DNA of 64,000 bases from Burkholderia humptydooensis (GTDB lineage: Bacteria > Pseudomonadota > Gammaproteobacteria > Burkholderiales > Burkholderiaceae): positions 4,005,153-4,069,152 of the forward strand of contig NZ_CP013380.1 of assembly GCF_001513745.1 (NCBI RefSeq), in the 5' to 3' direction. A model generated the notes under the pieces. It searched no databases. It saw nothing but the letters and a program-made list of their open reading frames with translations, and was not told the DNA's origin. Position 1 is the first letter of the stretch, and each line of letters starts with the position of its first letter. The position numbers were made by a program, and so were the translations under genes. This document shows, piece by piece, positions 47,310-55,902 of the stretch.

Positions 47310-47756
47310 CGAGGGGCAGCCAACGACCGGCTCGGCCGCGGTGAATGTGTTCCCCTGATCGTTGTTGACGTCGGGTTGCCGGCCGGCAGCGAACCTGAGC
47401 GGTCGATCGGGCAGCCGGCACGCCGGTTCGAGACGATCCGGCGAACGGCACCCGCGCCGACAGCGCACCGCCACGCCGATAAGCGCGCGGCCGGCGCCGC
47501 CCCCCGCGCGCCGTCTCGCGCCCCCTCACGTTCGGCCCGCCGCGAGCGGATTCGCGCGCGCTCGTTGACGTGCGTCAATCCGCATCTGCAACCTGCGTGC
47601 AGATTGGCTACGCTTGTAGACATTGCGCGCCGCGAGCGACGCGACGAAACGAGCCGCATCGCACGGGCGGCGTCGGCGCTCGTACGGCCCGCCGCAGGAC
47701 GCCCGCGCGCCGCCGCTCGACCGCGTGCAGCCGACCATCCGACCGGAGACATCGTC
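47310..47756. other. Intergenic region before the acidic protein gene
   Basis: 447 bp without a gene I can support. It contains the palindrome TTGACG-TG-CGTCAA at 47565-47578, a good candidate operator or paired -35 elements. No matching -10 was found at 16-18 bp from either arm. Confidence 0.45.
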
Positions 47757-48305
47757 ATGGAAGAAGCCTATGCACGGCGCGCGCTGCTGCTGCACCTCGG
47801 CAGCGTGCTGCAAATCCTGAGCCGCCTCGAGGAGAAGCCCGACAACCAGTCGATCGAGGCGCTGCTCGCGGCGAACGGCATGCTCGCCGACGTGCCGCTC
47901 GTCGAATACGTCGTGCAGGACATGACGGTGCGCGAATTCGTGTCCCGCGCGCTGCGCGCGTTCTGCCTGTGGCCGCAACTGCTGCTCGAAGATCCGCTCG
48001 ACTACGGCGCGCTCGCGCTGCCCGTTCGCAGGCATCTGTTCGCGGGCAACGATACCGGCTGGAAAGCGTATGCGTCGACGCTGCGCGACGCCGCGCCCGG
48101 CTTCGACATCAGGCGCTCGTACGCCGCCGAGCCGCGCGAGGCCGAGCCCGAACTCGCCGACGAGCGCGACGTCGAAGCGGGCGAAGGTCCCGTCGAACGC
48201 GACGACGAAGACGATGACGATAGCCGCTTGCGCGAGCGCGCGGCGGCGAGCGTCGAAAGCCCGGCTCCGGACGCCGCGCCGGTTCGCCGCAAATCATATG
48301 AATAG
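47757..48305 (+). CDS. Conserved hypothetical acidic protein
   Basis: 182 residues. Not recognised. Residues 1-115 are helix-rich with hydrophobic positions (RRALLLHLGSVLQILSRL, VEYVVQDMTVREFVSRALRA). Residues ~120-182 are strongly acidic and low-complexity (EPREAEPELADERDVEAG, DDEDDDDS). There is no signal peptide or transmembrane helix. ATG 47757 has GGAGA about eight bases upstream. It lies 250 bp before a sigma-70-family gene on the same strand. The acidic tail next to a sigma factor could suggest a regulatory partner, but this is only context. Confidence 0.7.
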   Translation: MEEAYARRALLLHLGSVLQILSRLEEKPDNQSIEALLAANGMLADVPLVEYVVQDMTVREFVSRALRAFCLWPQLLLEDPLDYGALALPVRRHLFAGNDTGWKAYASTLRDAAPGFDIRRSYAAEPREAEPELADERDVEAGEGPVERDDEDDDDSRLRERAAASVESPAPDAAPVRRKSYE

Positions 48306-48553
48306 CGCGCGCGAGCAGGAACGCCTGCGCTCGCGGCCGGATCGTCAAGGCATCCGAACCTGTTTTGGCGCCGGCCGCGCACCGGCACGCGGCTTGCGCG
48401 CGTACCGTTGTCCGCCATTGAAATTTCGCGATTCGCCACCAGATGCACGCCTGTAAGGTCCATCGGCGCGGACGGGCGTCCGCGACGAGCCGACGGGCCT
48501 GGCTCGACGGACTCGCTCCGTCACGACGTACCGCGGCCCGATCCGCGTTTGCC

Positions 48554-49999
48554 ATGACAGTCTCAGAGCGCGAAGTGCGCTACGAACAGGGCATCGACCG
48601 ATTGCTCGAACTTGCCGGCGCCCGCGGCGACCCGGAATACGCCGACGTCGCCGACGAGTTCGCGAGCGCGCCGTCCGACGCGCACGCGCATACGCACGGC
48701 CTCGGCGAGCCCGATCCCCTCGATCATCACGCATCCGACGAAAACGGCGGCGCCGGTTCGTTCGGCGACAAGCTGACGCGGCCCGCGCACGCAGATGCCG
48801 ATTGGCGCGACGACGACGATGCTCCGTCATCCGAACCAAACGACGCCGCGCCGGACGACACCGTAGTCTCGACCGATCCACTCGCGCTCTTCGTGCGCCG
48901 GATGCACGCGGTGCCGCTGCTGACGCATGCGCAGGAAATCGCGCTCGCCGCCGAAATCGAGGCGGGCCGCGAGCAGGTGCTGTTGGCGCTTGCCGAGGCG
49001 CTCGATCTTCTCGAACTCGCGTCGCTGCCGGACGATCCAGCGCTCGGCCACGCGCGCGCCGCGCTGCAGCGCGCACGCGCCCGCGGCGGCGACGGCGCGC
49101 GCGCGTACGCCCGCGCGTGCAAGCGGGCGTTCGCGGCGCTCGCCGCACATGGCTGGCCGTCGGCGGAAATCGATGCGGTGCGGCGTGCGATGCGCCGCCT
49201 GCCGGCATCGCCGGCAAAAGGCGGCGCGGGCGCGCTGCATGCGTTCGCGGACGGCGAAGCGCGCATCTCGGCCGCAACCGCGAGAATGGCGGAAGCGAAT
49301 CTGCGGCTCGTGCTGTCGATCGCGCGCAAGCACGCGTCGCGCGGCCTCGATCTCGCCGATCTGCTGCAGGAAGGCAATCTCGGCCTGCTGCGCGCGATCG
49401 AGAAATTCGAATATCGGCGCGGCTTCAAGTTCTCGACGTATGCGACGTGGTGGATTCGTCAGGCGATTTCGCGCGCGATCGCGGACCGCGCCCGCACGAT
49501 CCGCGTGCCGGTTCACGTCGGCGACGAAGTGCGCCGCGTGCGCAAGGTCGCCGATCGGATCGAACGGCGCAGCGGCGCCCGCGCATCGCTCGCCGAGCTC
49601 TCGGCGGCGACCGGGCTGCCGGTCGAGCGGCTGCGCGCGATGCTGATGCTGCCTCGCGAGCCGCGCTCGCTGAACGCGCCGCTCGGCAACGACGACCAGG
49701 CCGAATTCGGCGACCTCGTCGAGGACGCATCGACGCCGAGCCTGTTCGATGCGCTCGCCCACGGGCAGATGTGCGACGTCGTCACGTCGCTGCTGAAAAC
49801 GATGTCCGCGCAGGAAGCCGACATCCTGCGCCGGCGCTTCGGCATCGGCGGCGACGAGCCGTGGAGCTACGAGCAGATCGCCGCGCAGACGGGCGTGTCG
49901 CGCGAGCAGGTTCGCCGCATCGAGAAGCGCGCGCTGCAGACGCTGCGCGTCACCGCCGAAGCGTGCAACGCGCACGACTTCCTCGACGCGCAGCCGTAA
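48554..49999 (+). CDS. Sigma-70-family RNA polymerase sigma factor (group 2-like)
   Basis: 481 residues. Region 1.2 is at about 105-135 (DPLALFVRRMHAVPLLTHAQEIALA). A non-conserved spacer follows. Region 2 is at about 245-322, with FKFSTYATWWIRQAISRAIADRARTIRVPVH-type core and -10 recognition nearly as in RpoD. Region 3 then leads to region 4, with the -35 helix VSREQVRRIEKRALQTL. The N-terminal ~100 residues are acidic and low-complexity and are unlike region 1.1 of RpoD. It is neither RpoD (too short, no canonical 1.1), RpoS nor RpoH by these features. The start is uncertain: ATG 48554 has no clear ribosome binding site, and an ATG 37 codons upstream is also possible. Confidence 0.85.
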   Translation: MTVSEREVRYEQGIDRLLELAGARGDPEYADVADEFASAPSDAHAHTHGLGEPDPLDHHASDENGGAGSFGDKLTRPAHADADWRDDDDAPSSEPNDAAPDDTVVSTDPLALFVRRMHAVPLLTHAQEIALAAEIEAGREQVLLALAEALDLLELASLPDDPALGHARAALQRARARGGDGARAYARACKRAFAALAAHGWPSAEIDAVRRAMRRLPASPAKGGAGALHAFADGEARISAATARMAEANLRLVLSIARKHASRGLDLADLLQEGNLGLLRAIEKFEYRRGFKFSTYATWWIRQAISRAIADRARTIRVPVHVGDEVRRVRKVADRIERRSGARASLAELSAATGLPVERLRAMLMLPREPRSLNAPLGNDDQAEFGDLVEDASTPSLFDALAHGQMCDVVTSLLKTMSAQEADILRRRFGIGGDEPWSYEQIAAQTGVSREQVRRIEKRALQTLRVTAEACNAHDFLDAQP

Positions 50000-50045
50000 C
50001 GCCCGCGCCGCACGCGGCACGGCGCGCGACGCCGCGCGCCGCTCG

Positions 50046-51659
50046 TCACACGCTGAAGCGGTTCAACGTATATGCGCGATACGCGGCGACGAACGCGTCG
50101 AACGAGCCGGCGTTCTTCGCTTCGAGCTCGGCTTGCTCGCCGAGCGAGCGTTCGGCGAGCGAGCGCGCGTCGCGCATCGCGGCCTCGTCGAGCGGGCGGC
50201 CGCGGAAATACGCCGCATGCGCTTCGCTTTGCGCGCGGGCGAACTCGATGAACGACTGCCCGTTCTCGCGCATCGCGTGCAGCACGCGCGCGGAAGGCGT
50301 GAGCTCCGGATCGTCGAGCTTCGCGCGCTGCGCGGCGATCGCGCGCGCATGGGCGTCGCCGCCGCGGATGTCGTCGAGCACGCGGCCCGCGGCTTCGATC
50401 TGCGCGAAGATCTCGCCCGCCCATGCGCGCATCGGCACGGCCGCGCCGTCGCGCGTCAGCTCGAGCCCCGGCTTGCGCCCCTCCATCGTCACGCGGCCGA
50501 AGTTCGCATTCGACTCGCGATACGCGTCGCACGTGAGCGGCGCGCTCTCGTCGAGCGCGCAGACGAGCAGGTACGCGTCGATGAAGCGCGCGGTGTCGAG
50601 CGCGATGCCCGTCGGCTCGAACGGATCGATGTCGAGACAGCGCACCTCGATGTACTGGACGCCGCGCGACGCGAGCGCGTGCAGCGGCCGCTCGCCCGAA
50701 TACGTGACGCGCTTCGGCCGGATCGTCGAGTAGAACTCGTTCTCGATCTGCAGCACGTTCGTGTTGATCTGAATCCACTCGCCGTCGCGGTGCGTGCCGA
50801 TCGCCTCGTACGGCGGATACGGCTCGCTGACCGCCTTCGACAGCGCGTCGAGATAGCCGGACAGCGTGTTGTAGTCGGCCTCCAGCGCCGCCTGCGCGGT
50901 CGTGTTCGAGTAGCCGAGGTCGCTCATCCGCAGGCTCGTCGCGTGCGGGCGATACAGCGTCGCGGCGTCGAACGCGTCGAGCTTGTGCGCCCGGCCGCGC
51001 AGGAAACCGAGATCGAGCGCGGGCGACGCGCCGAACAGGTACATCAGCAGCCAGCTCGTGCGGCGGAAATTGCGGATCTGCGCGAGATAGCGCTCCGACT
51101 GGTAATCGACGAGGTTCGCGGTCGAGCCTTCCTCCGCGTGCAGCCGCCGCCACACTTCCTCGCTTAGCGAATAGTTGTAGTGAATCCCCGCGATGCACTG
51201 CATCGTGCGGCCGTAGCGATGCGCGAGGCCGCGCCGGTAGACGGTCTTCAGCCGCCCGATGTTCGACGTGCCGTAGTCCGCGATCGGGATTTCATCGTCG
51301 GCGGGCAACAAGCCCGGCATCGAGTCCGTCCACAGCATCTCGTCGCCGATCGACGCATAGACGTAGCGATGCAGTTCGTCGAGCCGCTCGAGCGTCGTCG
51401 CGGCGTCGCGCTCCGCTGGCGTGATCAGCTCGACGAGCGCCTCCGAATAATCAGTCGTCAGCGACGGATGCGTGAGCGCCGATCCGAGCGCACGCGGATG
51501 CGGCGTAAACGCGATCATCCCGTCGCGCGTCACGCGCAGGCTTTCCTTCTCGATGCCGCGCAGGCCGTCAGGCAGTTGCTCGCGCGTCGGGCTCGTGCTC
51601 AACACGGCAAGGCGTTGGTGCAACAAGGCTGTCTGGCGGGAAGTCATGTTGTTCGGCAT
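50046..51659 (-). CDS. gshA: Glutamate-cysteine ligase
   Basis: About 537 residues. GshA makes gamma-glutamylcysteine, the first step of glutathione synthesis. The gammaproteobacterial-type family is recognisable from GIEKESLRVTRDG, TTDYSEALVELITP, QCIAGIHYNYSLSEE, PHATSLRMSDLGYSNT and YIEVRCLDIDPFEPTGI. Neither ATG 51659 nor 51647 has a good ribosome binding site; the upstream one is used. It is convergent with the sigma-factor gene, and alkA/ada are upstream on the same strand but separated by 157 bp. Confidence 0.94.
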   Translation of the reverse strand: MPNNMTSRQTALLHQRLAVLSTSPTREQLPDGLRGIEKESLRVTRDGMIAFTPHPRALGSALTHPSLTTDYSEALVELITPAERDAATTLERLDELHRYVYASIGDEMLWTDSMPGLLPADDEIPIADYGTSNIGRLKTVYRRGLAHRYGRTMQCIAGIHYNYSLSEEVWRRLHAEEGSTANLVDYQSERYLAQIRNFRRTSWLLMYLFGASPALDLGFLRGRAHKLDAFDAATLYRPHATSLRMSDLGYSNTTAQAALEADYNTLSGYLDALSKAVSEPYPPYEAIGTHRDGEWIQINTNVLQIENEFYSTIRPKRVTYSGERPLHALASRGVQYIEVRCLDIDPFEPTGIALDTARFIDAYLLVCALDESAPLTCDAYRESNANFGRVTMEGRKPGLELTRDGAAVPMRAWAGEIFAQIEAAGRVLDDIRGGDAHARAIAAQRAKLDDPELTPSARVLHAMRENGQSFIEFARAQSEAHAAYFRGRPLDEAAMRDARSLAERSLGEQAELEAKNAGSFDAFVAAYRAYTLNRFSV

Positions 51660-51816
51660 CGATGCAAGTGCGGGCTCGGCGATCCGCGGCACGCGCGGAC
51701 AACCTGGCGGGATTTGACAGTAGCGGGCACTTTAACATCTCGCCGAAAGGCTCGCTTGACCTGCCCTTCGGCCTTGCCTGACGATTCGCGCCGGCCGCGC
51801 GGGACGGCGCGCGCGC

Positions 51817-52731
51817 CTATCCGCCGCGCGCCGAACCGGCGCGATCGGCGATCTCGTTCCACAAATGCATCGCCGCATACGCGCGCCACGGCCGCCACGC
51901 ATCGGAGCGAAGGCGCTGGCTCGCCGGCCGGTCGAGCGCCGGGTCGCGCGCGACGATCGCCTGCATCAGCACGAGGTCGGTCGCGGGCCATGCGTCGGCA
52001 TCGCGCCATGCGCGCATCGCGACGTATTCGACGGTCCACGGGCCGATCCCCGGCAGCGCGAGCAGCGCGGCGCGCACGCCGGCCGGGTCGGTCGCGTACG
52101 CATCGAGCGGCACGTCGCCCGCGGCGACCGCGCGCGCGACGCCCTGCAGCGCCGCCGCACGCTTGCCCGGCATCCCGATCCGCGACAAGTCGCACGCGGC
52201 AAGCGCCGCAGGCTCCGGAAACCGCCAGCCGGCCGGGCCCGACGCGTGCGCGCCGAGCCTCTCGCCCGCGCGCTCGACGAGCCGCCCGACGATCGTCGTC
52301 GCGGCCTTCACGCTCACCTGCTGGCCGACGATCGCCCGCACGATCAGCTCGAAGCCCGACCACGCGCCCGGCACACGCAGGCCGGGCGCGGCGTCGACGA
52401 GCGGCGCGAGCCACGCGTCGCGCGCGAGATGCGCGCCGATCGCGGCGGGATCAGCGTGCAGATCGAGCATCGTCGCGAGCCGCGCGGCGAAAGCGGCGTC
52501 TGCGTGCCGCGCCGCGTCGCCCTCGACGAGCGCGACGAGACAGCGCTTGCGCGGATGCCTGCGCACCGTCAATGTGCCGCTCGCGCCACGATAATCGACC
52601 GTGCGCCGGTACGCGCCGTCCTCGACCGCCTCGACGCCCGGAATCGCGCGCCCCGCGAAGAAGCGCAGCACGCGCGGCCAATCGTATGGGGATTTGAACG
52701 GCAGCTCGAGCGCGACGCTGCCGAGCCGCAT
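51817..52731 (-). CDS. alkA: DNA-3-methyladenine glycosylase AlkA-like
   Basis: 304 residues. An AlkA N-terminal domain (about 1-115) is followed by a helix-hairpin-helix-GPD glycosylase domain with LPGIGPWTVEYVAMRAW and the catalytic aspartate in AWPATDLVLMQA. It excises alkylated bases. ATG 52731 is 23 bp after the ada stop, and the frame is open upstream inside ada. Pairing with ada points to co-expression in the adaptive response to alkylation. Confidence 0.9.
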   Translation of the reverse strand: MRLGSVALELPFKSPYDWPRVLRFFAGRAIPGVEAVEDGAYRRTVDYRGASGTLTVRRHPRKRCLVALVEGDAARHADAAFAARLATMLDLHADPAAIGAHLARDAWLAPLVDAAPGLRVPGAWSGFELIVRAIVGQQVSVKAATTIVGRLVERAGERLGAHASGPAGWRFPEPAALAACDLSRIGMPGKRAAALQGVARAVAAGDVPLDAYATDPAGVRAALLALPGIGPWTVEYVAMRAWRDADAWPATDLVLMQAIVARDPALDRPASQRLRSDAWRPWRAYAAMHLWNEIADRAGSARGG

Positions 52732-52754
52732 GACGGCCGATTCGACGGCGGCGC

Positions 52755-53849
52755 TCAAGCTGCGTCGTCCACGACGAGCCCGACGGATTCGCCCGCCGCG
52801 CGCTGCGCTTCGGCATCGAGGAGCGCCGCCTTGCGCGGCAAGCCCCACCGGTAGCCGGCGAGCGAACCGCCCTTCTGCACGACGCGGTGGCACGGAATCG
52901 CGAGCGCAACCGGATTCGACGCGCACGCGCTCGCGACCGCCCGCACCGCGCGCGGCGCGCCGAGCGCCTCGGCGATCTGCGTGTAGCTGCGCGTCTCGCC
53001 GTAAGGAATCCGACGCAACGCATCCCACACACGCTGCTGGAATTCGGTCGCGGCGAGATCGAGCGGCAGTTCGAAGCGCCGGCGCGTGCCGTTCAGATAC
53101 GCATCGACCTGCGCGATGAACGGCGCGATCCGCTCTACCGACTCGGCGATCTGCGCGTTCGCGAACGCCGTTCGAAGCTCGTCGACGAGCGGCGTCGCGG
53201 CGTGCCCGAACGCAATCTTGCAGATGCCCTTGCTCGTCGCCGCGACGAGCACGACGCCGAGCCGCGTATCGGCCGTCGCGTAATCGATCTTCAGGCCGGC
53301 ACCCTTGCGGCGGAACGCGGACGGCGACATGCCGAGCTCGCGCGGCACCGATTCGTAGAGCCGCGACGGCGAATTGAAGCCCGCGTCTACGGCCGCGCGC
53401 GTGACGGCGGCGCCGCTTTGCAACGCGTCGCGCAATGCGGCGCCGCGCTGCGCGGCCTGGTATTGGCGCGGCGACACGCCGACGACGCGCTTGAACAGCC
53501 GTTGAAGATGAAACGGGCTCACGTGAACGGCGTCGCTCAGTTGCGCGAGCGTGAAGCGGTCCTGACGATGCGCGTCGAGCACCGCGCACGCGCGATGGAC
53601 GATTTCGAGCTCGCGCGGCAATCCCTCGGGCTGACAGCGCTTGCACGGACGATAGCCTGCCGCGCGCGCGGCGCCCGTGTCGGCGAAGAACGACACGTTC
53701 TCGCGCCTCGGCAGCCGCGACGCGCACGACGGCCGGCAGAACACGCCGGTCGTCCTGACCGCGTAACAGAACGCGCCGTCGGCATCGGCGTCGCGCGAGA
53801 CGAGCGCGGCCCAGCGCGCATCGTCGGTCGAGTAGGCTGGCTGCTTCAT
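52755..53849 (-). CDS. ada: Bifunctional Ada: DNA repair methyltransferase and transcriptional activator
   Basis: 364 residues with all Ada parts. The N-terminal zinc domain has C38, C42, C69 and C72; C38 in FCRPSC is the methyl-phosphotriester acceptor. An AraC-type HTH (about 95-180) follows. The C-terminal O6-alkylguanine transferase has its acceptor C320 in AIPCHRVV. Methylation of C38 converts Ada to an activator of ada-alkA. It is the first gene of the pair; its promoter should lie in the 53850-54060 gap. Confidence 0.95.
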   Translation of the reverse strand: MKQPAYSTDDARWAALVSRDADADGAFCYAVRTTGVFCRPSCASRLPRRENVSFFADTGAARAAGYRPCKRCQPEGLPRELEIVHRACAVLDAHRQDRFTLAQLSDAVHVSPFHLQRLFKRVVGVSPRQYQAAQRGAALRDALQSGAAVTRAAVDAGFNSPSRLYESVPRELGMSPSAFRRKGAGLKIDYATADTRLGVVLVAATSKGICKIAFGHAATPLVDELRTAFANAQIAESVERIAPFIAQVDAYLNGTRRRFELPLDLAATEFQQRVWDALRRIPYGETRSYTQIAEALGAPRAVRAVASACASNPVALAIPCHRVVQKGGSLAGYRWGLPRKAALLDAEAQRAAGESVGLVVDDAA

Positions 53850-54067
53850 GATGACCTCGCAAAGGCGGAACGGATGCCTGTCACTGTAGGCGTCGCCCGG
53901 CGCGCGTACGCGCTGTTTCTTGCGCTCTCATTCGAGCAGCCGTCACACGAACGACACAATCGTCGGATTCGTTGCCGCAATCGAGGCACGAGCGCCGCCT
54001 CGGCCCCATTTTGTTGCAGTGCGAATGCGACAGATTGCCATCCTGACGTTTTTTTACACAAAGAATA
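53850..54067. other. Gap upstream of ada
   Basis: 218 bp between ada (minus) and the candidate small-RNA promoter (plus). It should hold the ada promoter and Ada box. I saw no exact Ada-box pair and no gene. A T-rich patch lies at about 54048-54060. Confidence 0.4.
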
Positions 54068-54096
54068 TTGCGTCGCACCATCCGGATGTGTATAGT
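54068..54096 (+). promoter_or_regulatory. Candidate promoter of the anti-SD small RNA
   Basis: TTGCGT (54068-54073), exactly 17 bp, and TATAGT (54091-54096) form a moderate sigma-70 promoter: three of six matches at -35 and five of six at -10. It predicts a start at about 54102-54104, right at the first anti-SD repeat. Confidence 0.6.
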
Positions 54097-54102
54097 TGGA
54101 AC

Positions 54103-54165
54103 TGTCTCCTCCATGTCTCCTCCTGATATGGATTAAGCCCGTTCGAATGTGAGCGGGCTTTTTTT
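54103..54165 (+). ncRNA. Candidate small RNA with tandem anti-Shine-Dalgarno motifs
   Basis: About 63 nt between a plausible promoter and a terminator. The 5' part is two identical decamers, TGTCTCCTCC at 54103-54112 and 54114-54123, separated by one A. Each contains CTCCTCC, complementary to a strong ribosome binding site (GGAGGAG). After a short linker the RNA ends in the hairpin AAGCCCG/CGGGCTT (54135-54141 with 54154-54160) and a T run to 54165. A single-stranded C/U-rich seed plus an intrinsic terminator is the layout of known Hfq-dependent anti-SD small RNAs in alpha- and betaproteobacteria. No protein is encoded. The VOC gene downstream has its own ribosome binding site (AAGGAGA). Confidence 0.65.
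54135..54165 (+). terminator. Terminator of the candidate small RNA
   Basis: AAGCCCG (54135-54141) pairs with CGGGCTT (54154-54160) around a 12-nt loop, with a run of seven T at 54159-54165. It sits 84 bp before the VOC gene and has no protein-coding gene upstream on its strand, so it implies a short transcript. Confidence 0.85.
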
Positions 54166-54248
54166 CGTCCATCGATTTTGCGTCCGTCCATGTGCCGCAC
54201 GGACCGTCTACACTCGGTAGGACTTTCCTCTCGAAGGAGACGTTCCCT

Positions 54249-54665
54249 ATGAAATTCCACATCCACGAGATCGATCACGTGGTGCTGCGCGCCGCCGACC
54301 TGGCGGCGATGACCCGCTTCTATTGCGACGTGCTCGGCTGCCATGTCGAAAAGGAGCAGCGGGAATTGGGACTCGTTCAATTGCGCGCCGGGCGCTCGCT
54401 GATCGACCTGCTCGCGGTCGGCTCGCCAATCGACCGGGCGGACAGCGGGGCGCCCGGGAAGGGTCGGAACATGGATCATCTGTGCCTGCGCGTCGAGCCG
54501 TTCGATGCGGCCGCGCTGCACGCGCACCTCATCGCACATGGCGCGAGGCCGGGCGACGAGGCGCGGCGCTATGGCGCGGACGGCTACGGGCCGTCGATCT
54601 ATCTGTTCGATCCGGAAGGCAACATGGTCGAACTGAAGGGCCCGCCGGAGGCCGTCGCGCCCTGA
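54249..54665 (+). CDS. VOC (glyoxalase/bleomycin-resistance fold) protein
   Basis: 138 residues of vicinal-oxygen-chelate fold. Likely metal ligands are H10 (HEIDHVVLRA), H77 (NMDHLCLRVE) and E128 (DPEGNMVELKG), the usual H-H-E pattern of glyoxalase-like enzymes. The substrate is unknown. ATG 54249 has AAGGAGA about 8 bp upstream. That site is partly complementary to the decamers of the small RNA encoded just upstream. Confidence 0.88.
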   Translation: MKFHIHEIDHVVLRAADLAAMTRFYCDVLGCHVEKEQRELGLVQLRAGRSLIDLLAVGSPIDRADSGAPGKGRNMDHLCLRVEPFDAAALHAHLIAHGARPGDEARRYGADGYGPSIYLFDPEGNMVELKGPPEAVAP

Positions 54666-54792
54666 GGGCGAACGCGTGAGCCGGCGAAACGGGATTGCCC
54701 GGGCACCCGCGCCGCAAGCCGCAAAGATGAGACTCCCCCGGCGAACGACCCGCGATCCGGCCGCCGAGCACGACCCATCGCTTCGCACCCGC

Positions 54793-55347
54793 TCAGGCGT
54801 CCTCGCGCGCCTTCAACACCGTCCATTCGATCGCGACCGGATCGTGCGTCGCGCTCGACAGCCATGCGGCGCCGTCCTGGATCGTGCACTGCAGGCGCAT
54901 CGTGCGCTCGGCGATGCCGCCCAGCGCCGCCGCAACGCCGTCGGCGAGCGACATCACCTGCACGTTGCGCAACCGCTCGACCTTGCCGCGCACGCCCTGC
55001 CACCAGATGTCGGACGTGCGTCCGCCGTACGCGATCACGTTCACGCGCTCGGCGCGGCCGCTCGCCTTCGCGATGCGGCGCTCGTCGGGCTGCCCGACGT
55101 CGATCCACGCTTCGATCGCCCCCGTCAGGTCCTTTTGCCAGAGATCGGGCTCGTCGGTATCCGACAGTCCCTTGCAGAACTCGAGCCGCTCGTGCGCAAA
55201 CAGCGCGAACGCGGCAATGCGCACCATCATCCGCTCGTCCGTTTCGGACGGGTGACGGGCGACGGTGAGCGAGTGATCGGCATAATAGTGCCGGTCCATG
55301 TCGGCGATTTGCAGCTCCGCCTTGTAGATCGTCGATTTGATCGCCAT
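54793..55347 (-). CDS. yaeQ: YaeQ family protein
   Basis: 184 residues, the family length. YaeQ has a PD-(D/E)XK nuclease-like fold and an unclear role. It was once reported to compensate for loss of the antiterminator RfaH. Visible family segments: MAIKSTIYKAELQIADMDRH, HPSETDERMMVRIAAFALFA and EPDLWQKDLTGAIEAWIDVG with the putative active-site residues. ATG 55347 matches the family start; the 33 codons upstream are low-complexity. Confidence 0.9.
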   Translation of the reverse strand: MAIKSTIYKAELQIADMDRHYYADHSLTVARHPSETDERMMVRIAAFALFAHERLEFCKGLSDTDEPDLWQKDLTGAIEAWIDVGQPDERRIAKASGRAERVNVIAYGGRTSDIWWQGVRGKVERLRNVQVMSLADGVAAALGGIAERTMRLQCTIQDGAAWLSSATHDPVAIEWTVLKAREDA

Positions 55348-55554
55348 TCGGCATCGGGGCCCGCGGGGGCCGTTGATTCGGTTCGGGGCGTGATGATACC
55401 GAATGCGCGATGCAAGCGCGACGTCGCTCGGAGTTGCCGTCGGCAACGGCGGCGAGCAATGGCCGTAAACGCAAGACGGCCCGACTGACGCCGGGCCGCT
55501 CGATTCCGTCGCGCCCGCGCGTCGGCTCGGACCGCGGACGCAAACGCGATCGCG

Positions 55555-55902
55555 TTACTGCTTGATGAAGCGCGCGTCGGCCCAGAGACCTTGCTGGTCG
55601 CTGTTCTCGGCGCTCACGAACTGCACGTCGCCCTTGTCGACGCTGACGACCCGGAAGCGCTGGCCCTCGGGCACCGACAGGCACCGGTAGTCGTCGAAGT
55701 ATTGCTGCTTCGCTTGCGACTTGCCGTCACGTTCGTGGCTCAGTACGGAGTCCAGATTGTCTTTCGACAGACACCCCCACGCGTTTTTCGTCAGTTGGAT
55801 CTCCTGCTGCGGCTTGAGCAATGCGCCGCTGTCCGCCTGCGCCACCGAAACCGCAACGATGCCGCTCGTCAGTGCCAGAAAAAGACCGGTACGCTTCATC
55901 AT
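55555..55902 (-). CDS. Small secreted protein of unknown function
   Basis: 115 residues. The signal peptide (MMKRTGLFLALTSGIVAVSVAQA) predicts periplasmic export. The mature part has two cysteines (NAWGCLSKDN and YRCLSVPEGQ) that could pair. Its C-terminal beta-rich half (FRVVSVDKGDVQFVSAEN) looks like a small SH3-like domain. Not recognised. GGGAGA seven bases upstream supports ATG 55902; the next ATG is adjacent. Confidence 0.75.
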   Translation of the reverse strand: MMKRTGLFLALTSGIVAVSVAQADSGALLKPQQEIQLTKNAWGCLSKDNLDSVLSHERDGKSQAKQQYFDDYRCLSVPEGQRFRVVSVDKGDVQFVSAENSDQQGLWADARFIKQ

